Shown one piece after another: positions 42,975 through 51,360 of a DNA stretch of 64,000 nt (position 1 is the stretch's first letter; every line of letters begins with the position of its first letter). The position numbers and the translations under genes were made by a program. The DNA lies in NCBI RefSeq assembly GCF_026339735.1, contig NZ_JAPEQG010000001.1, positions 6,267,501 through 6,331,500 of the forward strand, given 5' to 3'. The DNA comes from Streptomyces sp. NBC_01669. Its GTDB lineage: Bacteria > Actinomycetota > Actinomycetes > Streptomycetales > Streptomycetaceae. The notes under the pieces were generated by a model. That model was not told the origin of the DNA and searched no databases. It saw only the letters and a program-made list of their open reading frames with translations.

Positions 42975-43585
42975 GCCTACGACAGCCTCCTTCGCGCGAT
43001 GACAGCCAGCATCAACGCCACGCCGCCCTCCAGCGCGGCGACACCACCGCCCGGTTGCCTGACATCACCCCACCGCCCGTCCCGAGCGTCCGGGAACGAA
43101 CGTTCGTGCGATGCGAAGATCCATCTGCCGTTCGCGCCTCTCTACGACTCGGACGAGTAATGCTTCGGCGCCGCCGGAGGTCGGTCCGGCACGATGAGCC
43201 CGGGTAGCGGCATCTGACATCCACTCTTGACATCAACAAGCGGGGACGACGTTGGACTTGAGCGGCACTCCTCGTCCCAAGCGGGCCGGGAAAGGAGCCC
43301 ACTTGCAGGCTGGGATCGGGTCCGTGACCGAACTCCTAAAGCGGATGTCATCGACCACGGAGCGCCCTACCGGGGCCGTCTCGGGGCCGTGGAAGGGCGC
43401 TCAACGATGACCAACGCTGACAACTGCCGACAGCTCAGCAGCAGGTCACGGCGTCGATCGATGATGTGACCGCAGGTCGGAGACCCGGCATGTCACTTCT
43501 TCGGCTACTGATCGCACCCAGCGGCGCTTGACTCGCCCATCAAGACTCCACCGACCTCGCGCTACAGTCTCGCCGGGAGGTGCCG
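42975..43585. other. Noncoding island region
   Basis: About 610 bases without a convincing gene. CTCCTAAAGCGGATGTC (43333-43349) resembles the anticodon-arm to variable-loop segment of tRNA-Arg(CCT), as does CTCCTAAAGCGGGTGTCG at 34394-34411. A GGGAGG at 43575-43580 serves the next small gene. Confidence 0.5.
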
Positions 43586-43714
43586 ATGACCGAGCGCAAT
43601 GACAGATGGATCGAGGCGGGGAAGACCGCCGCGGCCATGGCCGTGATCGCGGGGGTTCTACTGCTGGCGCTGATGGCCACGGCCCTGCGTTTCTTCAAGT
43701 CGTTGCTCTTGTGA
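43586..43714 (+). CDS. 42-residue single-helix membrane protein
   Basis: ATG 43586 is preceded by GGGAGG at 5 bases. The product has a charged N terminus (MTERNDRWIEAGKTAA), one membrane helix (AVIAGVLLLALMATALRFF) and a short basic end. The good ribosome site and clean topology favour a real gene, although it is too short to assign. Functions of such peptides range from transporter or kinase modulation to toxins; nothing here decides. Confidence 0.5.
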   Translation: MTERNDRWIEAGKTAAAMAVIAGVLLLALMATALRFFKSLLL

Positions 43715-43917
43715 CAGTCACCGAATCTCGCCTCATGCAGAGTCCTGCCGGGGCGCGCTATCGCACCAGCCGGTAGCTGTAAGCAGCGACCGAGGGAGTC
43801 AAGCGCCGTGGCTCTCGCTGACATCAGCACCTGACACCAACAGCAGCAAACACCGGCGGTTACGGCCGATCCACAGCGACCACCGGGGCCGCTGAACCGG
43901 CTGCATCCCCTGGCGTA

Positions 43918-44373
43918 GTGGGGGTGTGTGACCGACCTGATAAGGATGAGGCCGGGTGGCAAAGTTCAGCGGCTTGCATGCAGGACGGTGACCGATGGGC
44001 GGCGCATCCAGCCATACATCGTGACGTCGACTTCTACGTCCGCCACCCCGAGTGGGGACGACTCGGTTACCTCGGCCAGTGCGGCGCTGACGAGGCCGGC
44101 CCCGGACTGTCCTGGAAGGAGCTCGCCATACTCGCTGAGGCCGCACAGAACAGCAGTGAAAGCCCGGCCGATAGCTCACAGCGCCTTCTGCTCCTGCTTC
44201 CGATGCTCGGCGATGTGGACTTCTTGGTGGTTCTAGCCAGTTCGACCGACTACCGCGAGTGTGGTGTCGGGCGGGACAAAGGAGTCGCTGACGGGAGCGG
44301 TCGGCCAATCTCCGGCCAGGCAGTACGCATGCGGATCTTGCTGGACTTGTATGCCCAGGTCAAAGGCTCGTAG
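43918..44373 (+). CDS. Hypothetical protein (possibly truncated)
   Basis: A 151-codon frame with coding-like third positions from about 44020 on. Recognisable low-complexity-free segments are DRWAAHPAIHRDVDFYVRHP, WGRLGYLGQCGADEAGPGLS and ELAILAEAAQ. No domain is recognised. The N terminus is doubtful: the GTG at 43918 has no clear ribosome site, and GTG 43924 is equally possible. It may be a relic of a larger gene. Confidence 0.4.
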   Translation: MGVCDRPDKDEAGWQSSAACMQDGDRWAAHPAIHRDVDFYVRHPEWGRLGYLGQCGADEAGPGLSWKELAILAEAAQNSSESPADSSQRLLLLLPMLGDVDFLVVLASSTDYRECGVGRDKGVADGSGRPISGQAVRMRILLDLYAQVKGS

Positions 44374-44467
44374 TGGCGATAAGCGGACCGGTCTTGAAGA
44401 CCGTGGCTGCGCGAGCGCGGTAGAACAGCCCGGCCTCCTGTGGGGCACGTCCCGTGCACCACCGCTC

Positions 44468-45241
44468 TCAGGCACTGCCGCCCGGTGGGGCGACCCTGGC
44501 GACCTTCGACGCGCCCCGGCGCACTGGCCACCAGCTGTACAGGACGTACAGCAGCAGGATCGGGGCGGTGGCCCAGGCCATCAGCTTGAGGCTCGTCCCC
44601 CCGTCCCCATCGTCGGAACCCATCAGCACAATCGGGAAGCCGCCGAGCGCGAGGGCCAAGCCCGTCACAAGCCCGGCGATGGGCTCCCAGGACTGTGTGG
44701 CCCCCTTGGGCGCAGGTCGATACCGCAGCCACCACCAGTACGACAGAAGTCCTAGCCCGGAGGCCAGCGCCGCCACGGCGAACGCCCCGGGCAGCCGCCC
44801 GTCGTGGACGGGGGACCGATAGGTCTCCTGCGCAAGGGAACCGAACCGGATCGCACGGAGTTCGTCGTTCCAGTAGATGCCGGTCACACGATCGCCGCGA
44901 CGCACGGATTCGTATACCTGCAGCGAGCCGGCCATGCGCACCCGGTGCTCGGCCCCTTCGGGACGGTCCGCGTAACGCAGGGTGAGGAAGTATTTGTGGG
45001 TCTTCCCGCTGAAATCGGTCTTCTTATCCGTGACGGCCGCCACGACGGCCGCCCGGCATGTGTCGGACCGGGTGCCGACCGGGCAGTCCGGCGCCGCGGC
45101 GTACGCCCGGTTGTCCCTCTCGGCGAGCGGTACGAGGGCGAACAGCACTTCCGACACCAGGACGAGCAACAGGCCGACCGCGCGAACGCGCCGCGCCCCT
45201 CCTGCGGATTGCCGGATACCTTCTCGTGCCCCGCCCACCAC
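44468..45241 (-). CDS. Membrane protein of unknown function
   Basis: A 257-residue protein with an N-terminal helix (RAVGLLLVLVSEVLFALVPL), a soluble extracytoplasmic part with two Cys (DCPVGTRSDTCRAA) and a beta-rich KYFLTLRYADRPEG region resembling DUF3592-type domains, then three helices toward the end (AFAVAALASGLGLLSYWWWL; AGLVTGLALALGGFPIVLMG; MAWATAPILLLYVLYSWWPV). GTG 45241 follows GGGGGAG; the frame opens about 50 codons earlier without a signal. The family is not firmly recognised. Confidence 0.6.
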   Translation of the reverse strand: MVGGAREGIRQSAGGARRVRAVGLLLVLVSEVLFALVPLAERDNRAYAAAPDCPVGTRSDTCRAAVVAAVTDKKTDFSGKTHKYFLTLRYADRPEGAEHRVRMAGSLQVYESVRRGDRVTGIYWNDELRAIRFGSLAQETYRSPVHDGRLPGAFAVAALASGLGLLSYWWWLRYRPAPKGATQSWEPIAGLVTGLALALGGFPIVLMGSDDGDGGTSLKLMAWATAPILLLYVLYSWWPVRRGASKVARVAPPGGSA

Positions 45242-45402
45242 GTCCGTCTCCCCCACTGTTCCGTCGCGCTGGCATAGTCCGCTCTCACAGCATCGTTCAC
45301 CAGGGGGTGCACCCGGCATCAAGATGCCGTACAGATTGCCGGACACCGACATGGACAGCCGCCCTGAACTCCTGGAGCCGATGCCGGACGGCATTGAGCA
45401 CT

Positions 45403-46062
45403 GTGCCTCATGAAGTTGCGGGTCACGGGGCTGGTGTGCGCGGGGCTCGGGATGCTCGTGCAGGTCGTGGGCGGGTGACTTCAGTGAAGACTTCTCGGTT
45501 CGTCAGGACCAGCAGGGCTCTGACCAGGGCGGTCGCCCACTTCGGGTCGGTGCGAACCTTGCCGAGGACCCGCCAGTTCTTCAGGCGGGCGAAGCCGTGA
45601 TCCACCGGTGCCCGGACTGCGGCAAGAGCTCGGTTGGCCAGTTTCTGACTGTAAGTCAGACATCGGTTCCGGGCGGCCTGGTAGCCGGTGATCACTGCCT
45701 GGTCGGCGTCAGGACCGGTGTCGTCGAGCCCGACGAACCCCAGGTCGGCGATCGCGCCGAGCCCGGCAGCCCGCCCGCTCGGCCTGGACCTCTTGCAGCT
45801 GATCGGCCAACTCCTCGGCGAGTGGGTCCATTTCACCCGGACGAGCCGTGATCCGTTCCAGCTCCCGCACACCCACGCCCTCTCGACCTACCGGCCCGGT
45901 GACGGATCGTGAGAGCGGCAGCACGGTCACCGCAGCCGAACCCGACAACGACCCCGGCCGACATGTCAGACGATCTTCACCGTGGACACCGGCCGACGAT
46001 CAGCGCGAGTATCCCGCCCGCACCTCACACCAGTCCCGCGACCTGCAAACTTCACGATGCAC
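45403..46062 (-). mobile_element. Deleted IS5-type insertion sequence, copy 1
   Basis: Imperfect inverted repeats at 45403-45438 (GTGCCTCATGAAGTTGC...) and 46026-46062 (ending CTTCACGATGCAC) bound a short, frameshifted transposase remnant. The element is far shorter than an intact IS5-type IS, so its front half has been deleted. Confidence 0.7.
45423..45905 (-). pseudogene. IS5-family transposase remnant (frameshifted)
   Basis: Two frames together give a transposase C terminus. One reads VRELERITARPGEMDPLAEE and onward to QLQEVQAERA (about 45800-45905); the other continues with ADLGFVGLDDTG, VDHGFARLKNWRVLGKVRTD and ALLVLTNREV (45423-45790). A frameshift lies between them near 45790, and the N-terminal half is missing. 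It is not functional. Confidence 0.8.
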
Positions 46063-46176
46063 GGGTCTCAGTCTCCCGCTACTGCGCATCCGTCAGTTCG
46101 CGTCGCCGCACCATACGACCCACATGCTCAGCGCCGACCTTGATCCAACCACCCAGCAAGAGCCATCAGAAACGAC

Positions 46177-47361
46177 CTAACGGGCTGAGTCGGGAGTGCG
46201 CTGCGGAGCAGCCAGGACCCAGGCGGCGAAGGCTTCGACGCCGTCCACGACTGCCTCGAAGCGCGGGGAGTGGAACAGGTCGAAAGCGTGCTGTCCGCCG
46301 GGCAGTTCGGCGTAGACCACGGTGCTGTCCGAGACGCGGCGCAGTTGGGCGTCGAAGTTCCGGGCGCCCTCGACGGTCGCCAGCGCGTCCCTGGTGCCGT
46401 GGGCGATGAGGAATGGTGGCGCACCGGGGTTGAGGTACGCATACGGTTGGTACGGGGACGGCGTTTCATCGGGCTCCTCGCCGAAGAAGTGGCCGTAGTA
46501 GCCATAGAGGCAGATCGCCGCGGTGACCGAGGTGTCGGCCGACTCGAATCCGGGCTGGAACACCGGGTCGTTCGGCGTGAGCGCGCACAGAGACGCCAGG
46601 TTGGAGCCGGCGGAGCTGCCCGCCACGAACAGCCTCGACGGATCGGCGCCGTACTCGGGGGCGTGCTCGCGGACCCAGGCAATGACCTTCTTGGCGTCGA
46701 TCTGGTGGCCGGGGAAAGTGGTCTGGGGCCGCAGCCGGTAGTTGGCGCTGATGCACACCCACCCCTGGCTGGCGAGCCGGTAGAGCAGGGGCCGTGCCTC
46801 GCGGTTCTTCGCCCCGCTGGTGTAGTGGCCGCCATGGAAGTAGATCAGGACCGGCGCGTTCTGTGGTGTGTCGAGGCGGCGGTAGATGTCGAGGAGATTC
46901 CGGCGGCCGGCGTCCCCGTAGCGGATGTTGGGGATCCGCTGCACGTCACGCCGTCGCATCAGGCCCGGCAGCAGCAGGATGCGGGCCCAGGGCCGGTGGC
47001 GCCGCAGCGGTACGTGCACACGATCCCGCCAGCCGGTCCCGAGGCCCTGCTCAAGAGCCCGCCCGACCACCTGATCCGTGCGCAGGCCCCGCCAGGCGGA
47101 GACAGCAAGGCCGACGGTGACGACGGCGGCCACCGCGGCCGCCACCTTGGCGCCTGGTGACTCCAGATCGCCCTGGGCGGCGGCCAGTGCCGTGGAGGCC
47201 ACCAGAACATAGATGCCCACGAACGGCACCTCGTTGAGGCCCAGGCCGAACCAGAAGCTCATGGTCGCCAGTGGCCGGGGCCGGCGTGGCGCGACAACGG
47301 CGAAGAAGGTGCACCAGGCGAAGAGCGCGGTCGTCGCCACATATCCCATCGGCATGTCCAT
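46177..47361 (-). CDS. Membrane-anchored alpha/beta hydrolase (HSL/esterase type)
   Basis: A 394-residue protein. The first 90 residues hold three membrane helices (VATTALFAWCTFFAVV; VPFVGIYVLVASTALAAAQ; AAVAAVVTVGLAVSAW). The hydrolase domain has the oxyanion motif YFHGGHYTSG (HGG), the nucleophile elbow VAGSSAGSNLASL, and a C-terminal acid/His region (AHGTRDALATVEGA; LPGGQHAFDLFHSPR). This fits hormone-sensitive-lipase-type carboxylesterases. The frame extends to 48018, but ATG 47361 marks the first helix. It is flanked by IS5-type remnants in opposite orientations. Confidence 0.88.
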   Translation of the reverse strand: MDMPMGYVATTALFAWCTFFAVVAPRRPRPLATMSFWFGLGLNEVPFVGIYVLVASTALAAAQGDLESPGAKVAAAVAAVVTVGLAVSAWRGLRTDQVVGRALEQGLGTGWRDRVHVPLRRHRPWARILLLPGLMRRRDVQRIPNIRYGDAGRRNLLDIYRRLDTPQNAPVLIYFHGGHYTSGAKNREARPLLYRLASQGWVCISANYRLRPQTTFPGHQIDAKKVIAWVREHAPEYGADPSRLFVAGSSAGSNLASLCALTPNDPVFQPGFESADTSVTAAICLYGYYGHFFGEEPDETPSPYQPYAYLNPGAPPFLIAHGTRDALATVEGARNFDAQLRRVSDSTVVYAELPGGQHAFDLFHSPRFEAVVDGVEAFAAWVLAAPQRTPDSAR

Positions 47362-47922
47362 GAACGTACCACCGTCAACTTCGGGAAATTTCCTGGGACT
47401 TCCCCGCCCAGCCCCGACGCCGCAGGTCACTCGTTCGTGCAGATCCAACGAACCCGGTTCAACATCAGCGCACACACGCGTTCTCGGCAAGGTCCGCACC
47501 GAACAGAAGTGGGCGACTGCTCCGGTGAGGACCCTGCTGGTCCTGACGAACCGCGAAGTCTCCCCGAGACCGACGATCTTCGCCGAAGTCATCCGCCCAC
47601 GACCAGCACGAGCACCATGAACCCCGCGCACACCAGACCCATGACCTGCAACTTCACGATGCACACCACTCATTGAGCTGAAGGGATCCCCGTCCGGGCA
47701 GTCCAGCAGTCCCGTCCGCAGCCGTTCAGCTCTCCTGCGAGCAACCCAGTGGCCCGGCCCGCGGACGACCGTGAACCAGGACGAACGGGGCCGTGCAGAG
47801 TTGGAAAGCGTGCGCCGCCAGGCACCGATCGGCATCGACTGCGCATCGGTGTGCGCCTTCCGAGGGGCTTGCTCCTCCGCAACGCTTACCTGGTCCGAAG
47901 GTTCACCGACACTGGGGGAATC
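47362..47922. other. Mostly noncoding island region
   Basis: Apart from the IS5-type fragment, no gene is supported. The long open frames here are extensions of neighbours or antisense. Confidence 0.5.
47475..47664 (+). mobile_element. IS5-type remnant, copy 2 (end fragment)
   Basis: RVLGKVRTEQKWATAPVRTL and LLVLTNREV (47475-47620) match the transposase end of copy 1 but on the plus strand; the IS end CACACCAG...GATGCAC (47629-47664) follows. Only this end survives. Confidence 0.7.
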
Positions 47923-48096
47923 GTGGCTCGGTCGCAGTCCAGGTGTGGGGCGCATACTCAGAAGGGGACCAGGTGTCAGCGGCTTGCGATGGTTGGGGCA
48001 CCCCGATGTGACCGTCACCGCGGCGACTGGTCCTCGTACACGATCCAGAAGCGGAAGGAAGCCGAGCGTAAGGCGAAGGCCAAGCGGCGGAAGTGA
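47923..48096 (+). CDS. Small Cys/His zinc-finger-like protein (DUF5763-like)
   Basis: A 57-residue basic protein. GTG 47923 follows GGGGGAA. The core CGAHTQKGTRCQRLAMVGAP followed by RCDRHRGDW has the C-x9-C-x10-C-x2-H pattern of small zinc-binding modules found in phage and mobile-element proteins (DUF5763-type). The Lys/Arg/Glu C-terminal helix (KRKEAERKAKAKRRK) could bind nucleic acid. Confidence 0.65.
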   Translation: MARSQSRCGAHTQKGTRCQRLAMVGAPRCDRHRGDWSSYTIQKRKEAERKAKAKRRK

Positions 48097-48147
48097 AGCC
48101 GTAGGGCCGTCACCGGGTCATTCAAGGAAGGCCGACGGGCGTCTCGG

Positions 48148-48291
48148 TCATGTGCCACTCCCGTGCCAGACAGGACGGGGAGTAGCGGTAAACCACGGGT
48201 GCCACGGGGTGCCGTCAGATTCACCCTGACACCCGTTTTCCCTGGCCAGGGCGCTGCGGGAGGACCGAAGATCGGTGATTCCCAAGCTCAG
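48148..48291. repeat. Island repeat, copy C (diverged)
   Basis: It keeps the CCCGTGCCAGACAGGACGGG-like front, the ACCACGGGTGCC block and the exact GGTGATTCCCAAGCTCAG end of copies A and B. The region 48097-48456 holds no convincing gene besides this. Confidence 0.5.
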
Positions 48292-48456
48292 GTCTTGGAC
48301 GGGCCAGGGCGCTGGGACGATCCCCTGGAGTCCTGCCCATACCCGCAGTTGTTCCGATTCTGACATCGATGGCTGATCAACACCGGGGTGCAGTGGCAGC
48401 CCTGAGCGACTTGGCACAGCAGTAGGGCGGCGTCGGTCAGCGCGTCAGGGATCGAA

Positions 48457-49041
48457 CTAACGCGGGTGTAGAGCAGGCTGGTCGGTCACGTGCTGGATGG
48501 ATTCCGTGATCGTGGTCCAGGGGAGCTGTCGAACCGCTGGCCCTTCGCGGGGTTCATAGAGCGGCCAGACGTCAGGACCGTGGATGAGCTCTACGTGCGC
48601 CTTCCGTAGGGTTGCGACGTGCCCATCCCATGCCGGGTGCCGTACGTGAGCTGCGTTGACCCGCGGGAACAACACGATGGGGACGCCGATCGTGCCGAGA
48701 GCCTCGCTCACCTGTGTCAGTGCCTGGTTGTCCGCGATGCCCATTGCGAGCTTGGCGACGTAGTTCGCGCTGGCCGGGGCGACGACGTAGCAGTCGACAA
48801 CCGGGTGGGGGCGAGTCTCGGCCGGCAGGCGGGGAGTGTCCCGGACCGGGAGGCGGGTCAGTTGCTCCAGGCGGTCCAGTTCGCCGTTTGCCCGCAGCCA
48901 TCGGCCGGCATTCGGGGTCAGGGTCACTGCTACCTGCCAGCCGAGGGCGATCGCTGGTTCGACCAGGCCAGTGCGTAGTTGCTCGACCCCATCGGCTGCC
49001 GTACCCACGACTCCCAGCACTCCGCGACTGCCTCGGCTCAC
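48457..49041 (-). CDS. HFCD-type flavoprotein, copy 2
   Basis: A 194-residue near-identical paralogue of 34397-34981, with the same N-terminal GVLGVVGTAADGVEQLRTG, the CYVVAPASANYVAKLAMGIA motif and the closing GPDVWPLYEPREGPAVRQLP. Differences are scattered (for example GQWL/GRWL, FVAK/YVAK), so they result from an older duplication or separate acquisition rather than a recent copy. GTG 49041 follows a GGTGGAACG-type stretch. It is the last gene before the right attachment site, with the 31-base motif 38 bases upstream. Confidence 0.83.
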   Translation of the reverse strand: MSRGSRGVLGVVGTAADGVEQLRTGLVEPAIALGWQVAVTLTPNAGRWLRANGELDRLEQLTRLPVRDTPRLPAETRPHPVVDCYVVAPASANYVAKLAMGIADNQALTQVSEALGTIGVPIVLFPRVNAAHVRHPAWDGHVATLRKAHVELIHGPDVWPLYEPREGPAVRQLPWTTITESIQHVTDQPALHPR

Positions 49042-49078
49042 CGTTCCACCGCCCCGTATCGGTCCGTCCTTCGGCCAG

Positions 49079-49109
49079 CAGTACAGCAGAGAAGTACCGC
49101 AGCCACAGC
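49079..49109 (-). promoter_or_regulatory. 31-base motif, copy 4, upstream of flavoprotein copy 2
   Basis: It begins CAGTACAGCAGAGAAGTACC on the plus strand and differs from copy 2 at a single position in 31 (CGCAGCC for CGCAACC). Its distance to the start is conserved. Confidence 0.6.
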
Positions 49110-49299
49110 AACCGCTCTCGGTCGGCAGCACCCTCCAGAGGCCTCAGAGTGGCCTGTATGACCGCCATTGACCGATCCGGCTACTAGGCCTCTGACATCC
49201 AACGCTGACATCAACGACAGCGAACAGCAGCAACCTTGGGCAGTCGCAAACGGTCGTCCGATACAGAGAACTGGCCTCCACGCGGGCACTCGAATTGAA

Positions 49300-49345
49300 C
49301 TTACAAAGCAGATGTCGGCGGTTCGAAACCGTCCGCGCCCACCAG
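49300..49345 (+). repeat. attR: second copy of the tRNA-Val 3' 46 bases
   Basis: Exact copy of 28594-28639. There is no 5' half of a tRNA before it, so this is the displaced end of the original tRNA gene and marks the right boundary of the island. Confidence 0.9.
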
Positions 49346-49373
49346 TAGAAAATCGCAGGTGAGAGCCTGAATG

Positions 49374-49408
49374 GGCCCTCCAGTCATCATCGACCGGAGG
49401 GCCTTTTT
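49374..49408 (+). terminator. Intrinsic terminator after attR, likely the original tRNA terminator
   Basis: GGCCCTCC pairs with GGAGGGCC (14-base loop) and is followed by TTTTT. Before integration it would have lain about 30 bases after the tRNA-Val gene. Confidence 0.8.
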
Positions 49409-49462
49409 CGTGATCGAGTCCACATAGCGGCCGCATCCCCCGAAGGGCGAGCATCCGACAGG

Positions 49463-49660
49463 GTGCCCGCCCGCCGCCGGGCCATCGGGGACCGTGTGCA
49501 CGCCGCCCGCCAGCACGCCGTGCTCACCCAAGAGGAGCTGGCCGGCTGCGTCGGGCTCGATCGCAAGACCGTCAACCGGCTGGAGCAGGCGACGCATTCG
49601 CCGCTTCTCGATCACCTGCTCGTCGGGAACAAGCTGCCAACGCGGCATACCGGCGGGTAA
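49463..49660 (+). pseudogene. XRE-type HTH protein, truncated
   Basis: A 65-codon frame beginning with GTG. RRAIGDRVHAARQHAVLTQE and LAGCVGLDRKTVNRLEQATH form a clear XRE/Cro helix-turn-helix, then SPLLDHLL. Relatives continue with a final helix (typically RIADAL...); here the frame changes to an unrelated VGNKLPTRHTGG. It is probably a decayed chromosomal regulator next to the att site. Confidence 0.55.
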
Positions 49661-49891
49661 AAGCGCGTTGCGGCGCTGAAGGCGCCGGTGAGCGGACAGC
49701 GGCAGCCACACGTGGCCCGCGCGACGATCACGCATCCTGCGTCCCGGATCGGTGCACGGAGCACCCTGCTCGGTGGTGCTGTCCCGGCTGCGGTGAGCCG
49801 CCCCGTCACGATTCCGACCCGTCCGGGGTCGCGCAGTCCGGACGGGTCGTACTGTCTTCCCTCACGCCCGCACATCCCATGGGGGGATCTC

Positions 49892-50545
49892 ATGTCGTAC
49901 GGCTACCCGCCGCCCCATCAGCAGCCACAGCAGCCCCCGCCGCCCGGTCAGCAGCCTCCGCCGTGGGGGCAGCAGGCGCAGCAGCCTCCGCCGTGGGGGC
50001 AGCAGCCGCCGTATCCGCAGTGGCAGCAGCCGGGGCCGGGCTGGGGCGGGCCGCCTCGGCCGCCGAAGTCGTCGAATACCGCGCTGATCGTCACGCTGTC
50101 CGTGCTCGGAGGGCTGATCGTCATGGGCGGGATCGGTGCCGTGGCCGTGGTGGGGCTCAGTAGTAGGCCCGCGCCGCGGAAGCTGCCGGTTGCCGAGGCG
50201 CCGCCCAGTGGGGGGACCGCGAAGGCTGATCCCAAGGAGGAGCCGGCCGCCGAGGAGACGGATGCCGAGGCGGATGTGAAGCTCTCCGGGTGCAAGGTGG
50301 ATCCGTTGACGACGTGGCCGTCCGTGAATGTGGAGATCGTGAACGGAACCGAGGAGACGGCGAACTATGTCGTGAACGTGGAGTTCGTCGACGGGGACGG
50401 TACGCGCGTCGCGGAGGGGCTCGCCGTGGCAAGCGATCTCGCTTCGGGGCAGCGGGCCAAGGCGAAGGCGCAGGGGCTCGGCAAGAGTCCGGCGGGTACG
50501 AAGTGCAAGTTGACGAAGGTGACGCGGTACTCATCGGGCGGGTGA
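49892..50545 (+). CDS. Pro/Gln-rich single-pass membrane protein with FxLYD-like domain
   Basis: A 217-residue protein. The N-terminal 60 residues are Pro/Gln/Trp-rich with PPPWGQQ-like repeats, then a membrane helix (LIVTLSVLGGLIVMGGIGAV), an acidic linker and an extracytoplasmic beta domain with Cys (SGCKVDPLTTWPSVNVEIVN, then VNVEFVDGDGTRVAEG and KCKLTKVTRYSSGG) of FxLYD type. Cytoplasmic PPxxxQQ tails are common in actinobacterial membrane proteins. ATG 49892 follows GGGGGGAT. Function is unknown. Confidence 0.82.
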   Translation: MSYGYPPPHQQPQQPPPPGQQPPPWGQQAQQPPPWGQQPPYPQWQQPGPGWGGPPRPPKSSNTALIVTLSVLGGLIVMGGIGAVAVVGLSSRPAPRKLPVAEAPPSGGTAKADPKEEPAAEETDAEADVKLSGCKVDPLTTWPSVNVEIVNGTEETANYVVNVEFVDGDGTRVAEGLAVASDLASGQRAKAKAQGLGKSPAGTKCKLTKVTRYSSGG

Positions 50546-50767
50546 GGACGCGGGTCGCCCCGTCGTGTCGGCGAAGCCGCGACAGTTTTTTATGAGCGGG
50601 TGAGAGCCTGTTCCGGCCTCCCGGTCGTGACCGATCGGGGGGCTGTTTTCATGGCTGACGCCACGTCGACGTCGTCACCCGTACGGACGCGTCCGAGTGG
50701 TTGCGCGGGCGGGTGCCGCGCAGGGTCGGATTCGTTCAGTTGTTCCGCTCCGGCCAAGGAGACTTCC

Positions 50768-51202
50768 ATGGCACAGTCAGCTCCCGCCCCCGGCACCCGC
50801 CGTACCTCCGCTCCCATGGGCGAGAATCCCTGGGCGGTCGGGGGAGTCATGTTCGCCGGTGTTCTGCTGATGGTGGACGGCGTCATGGGGGTCATCAAGG
50901 GGATCGCCGGCATCGCGTCCGACGAGGTCTACGCGCGCATCAGCAATTACACCTTCAAGTTCGACGTGACGGCCTGGGGCTGGATCCACCTGGTGCTCGG
51001 CGTGGTTCTCCTGGTCGTCGGCTGGGGCATCCTCAAGGGTGCCGGCTGGGCCAAGGCGACGGGTGTCGTGCTGGCTGCGCTCAACATGATCGCCAACTTC
51101 ATGTGGCTGCCGTACCAGCCGATCTGGGCGATCATCTCCATCGCGATCGACGCGTTCGTGATCTGGGCTCTGTGCACGGACCGTTCGGCGGCGGTCATCT
51201 AG
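50768..51202 (+). CDS. DUF7144-type small membrane protein
   Basis: A 144-residue protein with four helices (VGGVMFAGVLLMVDGVMGVI; GWIHLVLGVVLLVVGWGILK; ATGVVLAALNMIANFMWLPY; IWAIISIAIDAFVIWALC). The pattern fits the DUF7144 actinobacterial membrane family. ATG 50768 follows AAGGAG at good spacing. Function is unknown. Confidence 0.82.
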   Translation: MAQSAPAPGTRRTSAPMGENPWAVGGVMFAGVLLMVDGVMGVIKGIAGIASDEVYARISNYTFKFDVTAWGWIHLVLGVVLLVVGWGILKGAGWAKATGVVLAALNMIANFMWLPYQPIWAIISIAIDAFVIWALCTDRSAAVI

Positions 51203-51360
51203 TGGTGGCCGTGACCGCGGCAGCTGCGCGGGCGACTGCGGCGGAGGGGGTCTGGGCCCGGGGCCGTCCGCTGCTGGAGAACGTCCGGACGGTACCCGCG
51301 GGCCATCGATCCGGACGACGCCCGGTCGGTGGCTTCGGGCGCTTCCCGGAGGGTGTGTAG

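Larger units (their letters stand above)
28594..49345. mobile_element. 20.7-kb genomic island integrated in tRNA-Val(TAC)
   Basis: The region between two exact 46-base tRNA-Val repeats. It differs from both flanks: gene density is low, noncoding stretches are long, IS elements and fragments are many, and there are repeated noncoding motifs. Cargo includes two flavoprotein genes, a SpoIIE-type phosphatase, a SUKH-like protein, a DUF4239 protein, an esterase and several small unknowns. I see no integrase, excisionase, Rep, or Tra/FtsK-like gene, so it cannot move by itself; it fits a decayed integrative element or a CIME (att-bounded, needs an integrase in trans). Confidence 0.85.

Noticed and set aside
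46177..48018. Esterase gene extended to 613 codons
   Set aside because: The first 219 codons cross an IS5-type remnant and have no ribosome site; the first membrane helix begins at 47361.
28594..49345. Island as a full ICE or prophage
   Set aside because: No integrase, replication initiator, TraB/FtsK-like, portal, terminase or lysis gene could be found.
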